A stretch of 10,112 nt of DNA from an uncultured Collinsella sp. (lineage in GTDB: Bacteria; Actinomycetota; Coriobacteriia; Coriobacteriales; Coriobacteriaceae): the NCBI GenBank assembly GCA_900550355.1, contig URRT01000063.1:1-10112 (forward strand), in the 5' to 3' direction. The notes beneath the pieces are model-generated. The model was not told the DNA's origin and did no database searches. It saw nothing but the letters and a program-made list of their open reading frames with translations. The position numbers were made by a program, and so were the translations under genes. Positions 6,866 through 10,112 of this stretch are shown here, piece after piece; the first letter of the stretch is position 1; each line of letters opens with the position of its first letter.

Positions 6866-9352
6866 ATGAGTATCAAGCGTTTGGCACTTTGCCGCAGTCA
6901 GGGCCGTCTGTTTGTGCTGCTTCGTTTTGCCGGTCAGGATGTCGCCGCGCTTATTGAACGGGAGGGTTCTCAAGCGTTTGCCCACGCGACAACGAGCGGT
7001 TCTTGTGTGCCGTCGCTGGTGCTCCCAGTCGATCATGGCCGTGTGTTGGCGCTTTGCCCTTCCGTTTCCGATTACGAGCGCGAGCTCGCCGTCTTGGTGC
7101 TTCCGTTTTTGGATGGCTCTGCGATCGACGCTGCATTTGTGTCCGGTGGCCAAAAGCTTGGCGCCATTCGCCTCGATAGCCGCGTGGACAAGCTGGAATC
7201 TAAGATTAACTACAAAGCAAAGCCTGCGCTGTGCGCGCTTATCCGCGATGCGCAGCGTGGCGAATGCTGCGGTCGCTACGAGATCGATGCCATTCGCTAT
7301 TTGCCGACAGACGCCGGCGCGGTGTGGCGCTATGAGGTTGCCTGGGCGGGAGACCCCCAGTGCTCCCCTGAGTTCCAGAGCTTCGATACGCATATGAATG
7401 CGATTGATGCCACCGTGCATGTGTTTGAATCGCAGGTCGATGTGCCGCAGCAGAACGGATGCCGCGTCAATAAAACGTATCTGAGCGTTGAGATGCCTCG
7501 GGATATACGGGATTTTGTCGCGATTGTGAGCGATCCCACAGAGCAGATCCAGAGCGGGTTTTGCGCCATGGATGGTCGCCTGTACAACGGCATGGTCGAT
7601 GACAGTTGGAACCGCATGAAGGACGCGCGTGCGGACGACGCAGCTTATCGACGTTGGTTTGAGCAACATCGCGCAAAGCCGGGCGATTTGGCGTGCCAAC
7701 GTGTCGCTTCGGCGGCCTTTGCCTATAGACCGCTCGTGAGCATTGTGGTGCCGTGCTACAAGACCGATCTGGTCTACCTGCGCGAGCTGCTGGACTCGGT
7801 GCTCGCCCAAAGCTATGACAACTGGGAATTGCTGCTTATGGACGCCTTGCCCGAATGGGATGCGGTTGCCAATCTTGCGGCGGGCGTCAACGAGGAGCGC
7901 GTCCGTCGTGTTGAGCTGCCTGGTAACGGCGGCATTGTGGTCAACACCAACGCGGGTATTCAGCAAGCGACTGGAGACTACATCGCGTTCTTGGACCACG
8001 ATGACATCCTGGAACCGGACGCGTTATTCCAGTATGTTTCCGCGCTGAATAAGGCGGCCGAGGGCGAGCGCCCCCAGGTCCTGTTCTGCGACGAGGACAT
8101 GTTCCAGAAAACGGGGGAGTGGGGCCAGCCGGTCTTTAAGACGCAGCTCAACGTCGACCTGCTCTATAGCCATAACTGCGTGACGCATTTTCTGATGGCG
8201 GAGAAGGCGCTCATCGATTGCATTGGCATGTCACCGGAAGACGTCGCGGGCGCCCAGGATTATGACCTGACGCTTCGCTGCCTTGCAGCGGGTGCGCGCT
8301 TTGAGCATATTGCGCACGTGTTGTATCACTGGCGCGTGCATCCGGGGTCGACCGCCGACGGATCCGCCGACAGCAAACCGTATGCCATCGAGGCCGGACG
8401 CCTGGCCCTGCAGCGTCACTTTGGCTCGCTGGGCGTTCATGGAGCGGTCGAGGAGTCCGAAACTCCGTTTGTCTACCGTATGCGCTATGCGCTGCCAGAG
8501 CCTGCACCGCTGGTGAGCATTGTGATTCCCACCAAGGATCACGTCGAGACGCTCGACGCCTGCGTGATGTCGATCGCTCAGAAGGCCACGTATGCCAACT
8601 ACGAGATCGTTTTGGTGGAGAACAACAGCGAAGTCCCAGAGACGTTTGCGTATTACGAAACCCTGCCGGAGCGCGTAACCGCTGCATCTGGTGGCAAGGG
8701 CAGCGCGCGTGTTGTGTACTGGCCGGGCGAGTTCAATTACTCCCAGATCATCAACTTTGGCGTTGAGCATGCTAAGGGCGACTATCTACTGCTGCTCAAC
8801 AACGATACCGAGGTCATAAGCCCGGACTTTATCGAAGAGATGATGGGTTATCTGCAGCGTCCCGATGCGGGCGTGGTGGGTGCCAAACTCTATTTTGCCG
8901 ATCATCTGGTGCAGCATGCCGGCATTTTGGTTGGCGTGCGTGGTGCGCTTGCCCATGCTAACCAGGACTTCTCGGCAAAGCGTGAGGGCTATCTTGCCCG
9001 CGCTGTGCGTCCGGGCAACTTTAGTGCCGTAACGGGCGCCTGCCAGATGGTCCGACGCGAGGTGTTTGAGCAGATTGAAGGTTACGACGAGGAGTTCGCC
9101 GTTGGCTTTAACGATGCAGATTTTTGCCTGCGCGCATGGGAGGCGGGCTACCGCACCATCTTTACGCCTTATGCCGAGCTGTACCACTACGAGTTCACTT
9201 CGCGCGGCAGGGAAGAGGCCAGCGAGGAGAAGCTGCGCCGTTGGAAGCGCGAGCAGGCACTGTTTATGCAGCGCTGGCCGGAGTTTTTCTTGACGGGTGA
9301 TCCGTGGTTGGGGCCTAACTTATCTGCCGAGAGTGAGTATTTCTCGCTTTAG
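6866..9352 (+). CDS. Large GT2 glycosyltransferase with two GT-A domains and an unassigned N-terminal region (RfbC-like)
   Basis: An 828-residue protein. Residues 1-260 match no family I recognise; they look like a beta-rich globular domain without membrane spans. A linker around YRRWF (261-265), typical of RfbC-like enzymes, leads to GT-A domain 1 from PLVSIVVPCYKTD (289 on) with LDHDD (376-380) as metal site. Its usual D-x-S-x-D nucleotide motif is replaced by an atypical LMDALPEWD. GT-A domain 2 begins at PLVSIVIPTKDH (548 on), with NNDTE around Asp647, a GACQM segment and FNDADFCLRA (Asp750, Asp752), the normal acidic site of this class; it ends in the NLSxExExFSL tail common in the family. 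Such double enzymes usually build or extend O-antigen, rhamnan or similar polymers. The start ATG directly follows the preceding stop, with GAGAGG (6855-6860) 5 nt upstream. It is the last intact gene of the run; no terminator is seen after its stop. Confidence 0.9.
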   Translation: MSIKRLALCRSQGRLFVLLRFAGQDVAALIEREGSQAFAHATTSGSCVPSLVLPVDHGRVLALCPSVSDYERELAVLVLPFLDGSAIDAAFVSGGQKLGAIRLDSRVDKLESKINYKAKPALCALIRDAQRGECCGRYEIDAIRYLPTDAGAVWRYEVAWAGDPQCSPEFQSFDTHMNAIDATVHVFESQVDVPQQNGCRVNKTYLSVEMPRDIRDFVAIVSDPTEQIQSGFCAMDGRLYNGMVDDSWNRMKDARADDAAYRRWFEQHRAKPGDLACQRVASAAFAYRPLVSIVVPCYKTDLVYLRELLDSVLAQSYDNWELLLMDALPEWDAVANLAAGVNEERVRRVELPGNGGIVVNTNAGIQQATGDYIAFLDHDDILEPDALFQYVSALNKAAEGERPQVLFCDEDMFQKTGEWGQPVFKTQLNVDLLYSHNCVTHFLMAEKALIDCIGMSPEDVAGAQDYDLTLRCLAAGARFEHIAHVLYHWRVHPGSTADGSADSKPYAIEAGRLALQRHFGSLGVHGAVEESETPFVYRMRYALPEPAPLVSIVIPTKDHVETLDACVMSIAQKATYANYEIVLVENNSEVPETFAYYETLPERVTAASGGKGSARVVYWPGEFNYSQIINFGVEHAKGDYLLLLNNDTEVISPDFIEEMMGYLQRPDAGVVGAKLYFADHLVQHAGILVGVRGALAHANQDFSAKREGYLARAVRPGNFSAVTGACQMVRREVFEQIEGYDEEFAVGFNDADFCLRAWEAGYRTIFTPYAELYHYEFTSRGREEASEEKLRRWKREQALFMQRWPEFFLTGDPWLGPNLSAESEYFSL

Positions 9353-9364
9353 ACAATGGTTTAA

Positions 9365-9793
9365 CTGCTGTCGAGAACCGCTAAGACCACTAAGGGCTAT
9401 GCCTATCTGGTGCAAATGGTCGGTTACTCCATTTGGCAGCGCGCCAACTTGCATCGTGCCAAAAGTGCCATTGTGAGCGAACACGATGTCACCGAAGGCA
9501 TTGCGCTGGCAGGGGCTCGTTTTCACGATGTTGTTCACGAGCCCGCGATTTCTGGACTGGGACTTAACGATATCAAATACCTTTTGGCGATGTGCGAGGA
9601 TAAACAACAGTCCAAATCAGCCGAGATTGCTAAGCGCATGGGTAAAAAGACCAATGAGATCAGCTCTATTAGGGCCAAATTGCTACAAAGAGAGGTTATT
9701 CAGGCACCACAGAGGGACTACGTGCAGTTTGCCGTGCCGGACCTAGATATCTATCTGCGAGAGAATGCTGCGGAGATTCTCGAGCGGTTCTAA
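9365..9793 (+). pseudogene. C-terminal remnant of an AAA ATPase with winged-helix domain
   Basis: The frame opens after a TAA at 9362-9364 and encodes 142 residues, but its homology-like part begins at once, with no start codon before GTG at 9410. Residues 10-24 (KGYAYLVQMVGYSIW) match the lid region near the end of AAA_16-type ATPases, where the pattern GYPFxxQLxGYxxW is usual. Residues about 66-125 look like a winged helix (LGLNDIKYLLAM, then EIAKRMGKKTNEISSIRAKLL and a hydrophobic strand pair) as found at the C-terminus of those proteins. The Walker A, Walker B and arginine-finger regions are missing: the sequence upstream is the intact glycosyltransferase ending at 9352. The fragment is thus a 5'-truncated leftover joined right behind that stop. 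A short protein from GTG 9410 or ATG 9416 could still be made, but no good ribosome binding site precedes them. Codon use is more AT-rich than the neighbouring cluster. Confidence 0.68.
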
Positions 9794-9847
9794 ATCGAGG
9801 CATGAATAGCCGCCGGTTAACTGCCTTTGTCGACTTGGCTCGCGTCC

Positions 9848-9890
9848 CCCCCCAATCTAGTAGACTTTAAACCGTTGCTAGATTAGGGGG
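9848..9890 (+). promoter_or_regulatory. Hairpin covering a ribosome binding site; possible terminator or leader element
   Basis: CCCCC (9848-9852) plus AATCTAG (9854-9860) pairs with CTAGATT (9878-9884) plus GGGGG (9886-9890), interrupted by one C/A mismatch, around a 17-nt loop. The right arm contains the only Shine-Dalgarno-like sequence (AGGGGGA, 9885-9891), 6 nt before ATG 9898-9900, so folding would hide it. The stem is followed by ATTTTC, so it could equally be an intrinsic terminator of the upstream remnant. A run of eight C (9846-9853) forms the outer left arm. Confidence 0.5.
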
Positions 9891-9900
9891 ATTTTCAATG
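9885..9900 (+). promoter_or_regulatory. Ribosome binding site and ATG of the truncated gene
   Basis: AGGGGGA (9885-9891) lies 6 nt before ATG (9898-9900). It is the only plausible translation signal between 9794 and the right edge, and it overlaps the right arm of the hairpin. It is out of frame with the IstB fragment, so it would not produce IstB. Confidence 0.4.
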
Positions 9901-9926
9901 AAACGCTCCATGAAACTGGTTTCTGC
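9898..9926 (+). pseudogene. Start of a lost gene: initiation region with about eight codons
   Basis: ATG at 9898 behind AGGGGGA reads MKRSMKLVS, a Lys/Arg-rich beginning like that of a signal peptide, and then continues out of frame across the IstB-like sequence. The simplest reading is that this is the 5' tip of a gene, perhaps a secreted protein, cut off by recombination with insertion-sequence DNA somewhere in 9911-9927. The assignment rests on very few residues and is tentative. Confidence 0.25.
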
Positions 9927-10112
9927 GAGGACCTCGTGCTGGTGGGGGACGTCAGCACCGGCAAGACGCACATGGCCTCGGCGCTGTGCATGCTGGCGTG
10001 CGAGCGGAGGATGGAGGCCTGCTTCTTCACCGCGTCATCGCTCGTCATGCGGCTGCGGCGCGCCCGCGACGAGGGGCGCCTTGACCGTGAGGCCGCGCTC
10101 ATCGGCTGCGCT
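9921..10112 (+). pseudogene. istB: IS21 family helper ATPase (IstB) fragment, 5'-truncated, continues past the right edge
   Basis: From GAG at 9927 the frame reads EDLVLVGDVSTGKTHMA, with a Walker A motif G-D-V-S-T-G-K-T, then a conserved CFFTASSLVMRLRRAR segment and EGRLDREAALIG. This is the core of IstB, the DnaC-like ATPase that helps the IS21 transposase IstA in target selection. In IstB the Walker A normally lies about 100 residues in; here the frame is open only from 9882 and has no start codon ahead of the motif, so the N-terminal domain is absent. No istA and no IS21 terminal repeat lie upstream. The Walker B region would follow beyond 10112, so I cannot say whether the 3' part is intact. 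The GC-rich codon use fits an element long resident in a high-GC host. It is a relic of an insertion or a recombination between copies. Confidence 0.8.

Noticed and set aside
6509..7999. Antisense open frame of 496 codons over the end of one glycosyltransferase and the start of the next
   Set aside because: Same periodicity artefact; the plus strand carries recognisable domains and ribosome binding sites, this frame does not.
9878..10102. Minus-strand open frame of 74 codons over the istB fragment
   Set aside because: It is a shadow of the plus-strand Walker A-containing frame.
1..10112. CRISPR array, tRNA or rRNA genes, complete insertion sequence or attachment site
   Set aside because: I saw no regularly spaced repeats, cloverleaf-like sequence, rRNA motifs or paired terminal repeats flanking a transposase.

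Overview
The window looks like a chromosomal stretch of a high-GC gut actinobacterium of the Coriobacteriia, most likely Collinsella or a close relative. I infer this from the GC-rich third positions, TTG and ATG starts behind strong AGGAG sites, and the style of the protein families. No rRNA or marker gene is present to settle the genus.

Layout. (1) Positions 1-1082 hold the C-terminal part of an AAA-ATPase-like / PD-(D/E)XK protein that enters from the left edge; its nuclease E-x-K motif appears lost. (2) Convergent with it, 2129-1110 on the minus strand encodes a GT2 glycosyltransferase of the galactofuranosyltransferase-like (GlfT/WbbI-like) type. (3) A 313-bp divergent intergenic region (2130-2442) carries promoter candidates for both directions. 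(4) Positions 2443-9352 are a tightly packed plus-strand run of five GT2 genes: two close paralogues (2443-3546 and 4667-5785) interleaved with two less similar single-domain enzymes (3553-4593 and 5798-6865), then an 828-residue protein with two GT-A domains and an unrecognised N-terminal region (6866-9352). (5) After 9352 the sequence turns into debris: a 5'-truncated remnant of an AAA ATPase with a C-terminal winged helix (9365-9793), a hairpin that covers a ribosome binding site (9848-9890), a start codon followed by only a few codons, and a 5'-truncated IS21-type IstB ATPase that runs off the right edge.

Together the six glycosyltransferases look like part of a cell-surface polysaccharide locus (capsule, exopolysaccharide or wall-linked glycan). 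The five plus-strand genes probably form one transcription unit, with a possible second promoter before the fourth glycosyltransferase of the window. No flippase, polymerase, ABC exporter, initiating phosphoglycosyltransferase or nucleotide-sugar synthesis gene is inside the window, so the product cannot be named. I see no tRNA, rRNA, CRISPR array or complete mobile element. I found no clearly new defence or regulatory system. The most unusual items are the N-terminal domain of the double glycosyltransferase, the paralogue pair, and the mosaic right end.
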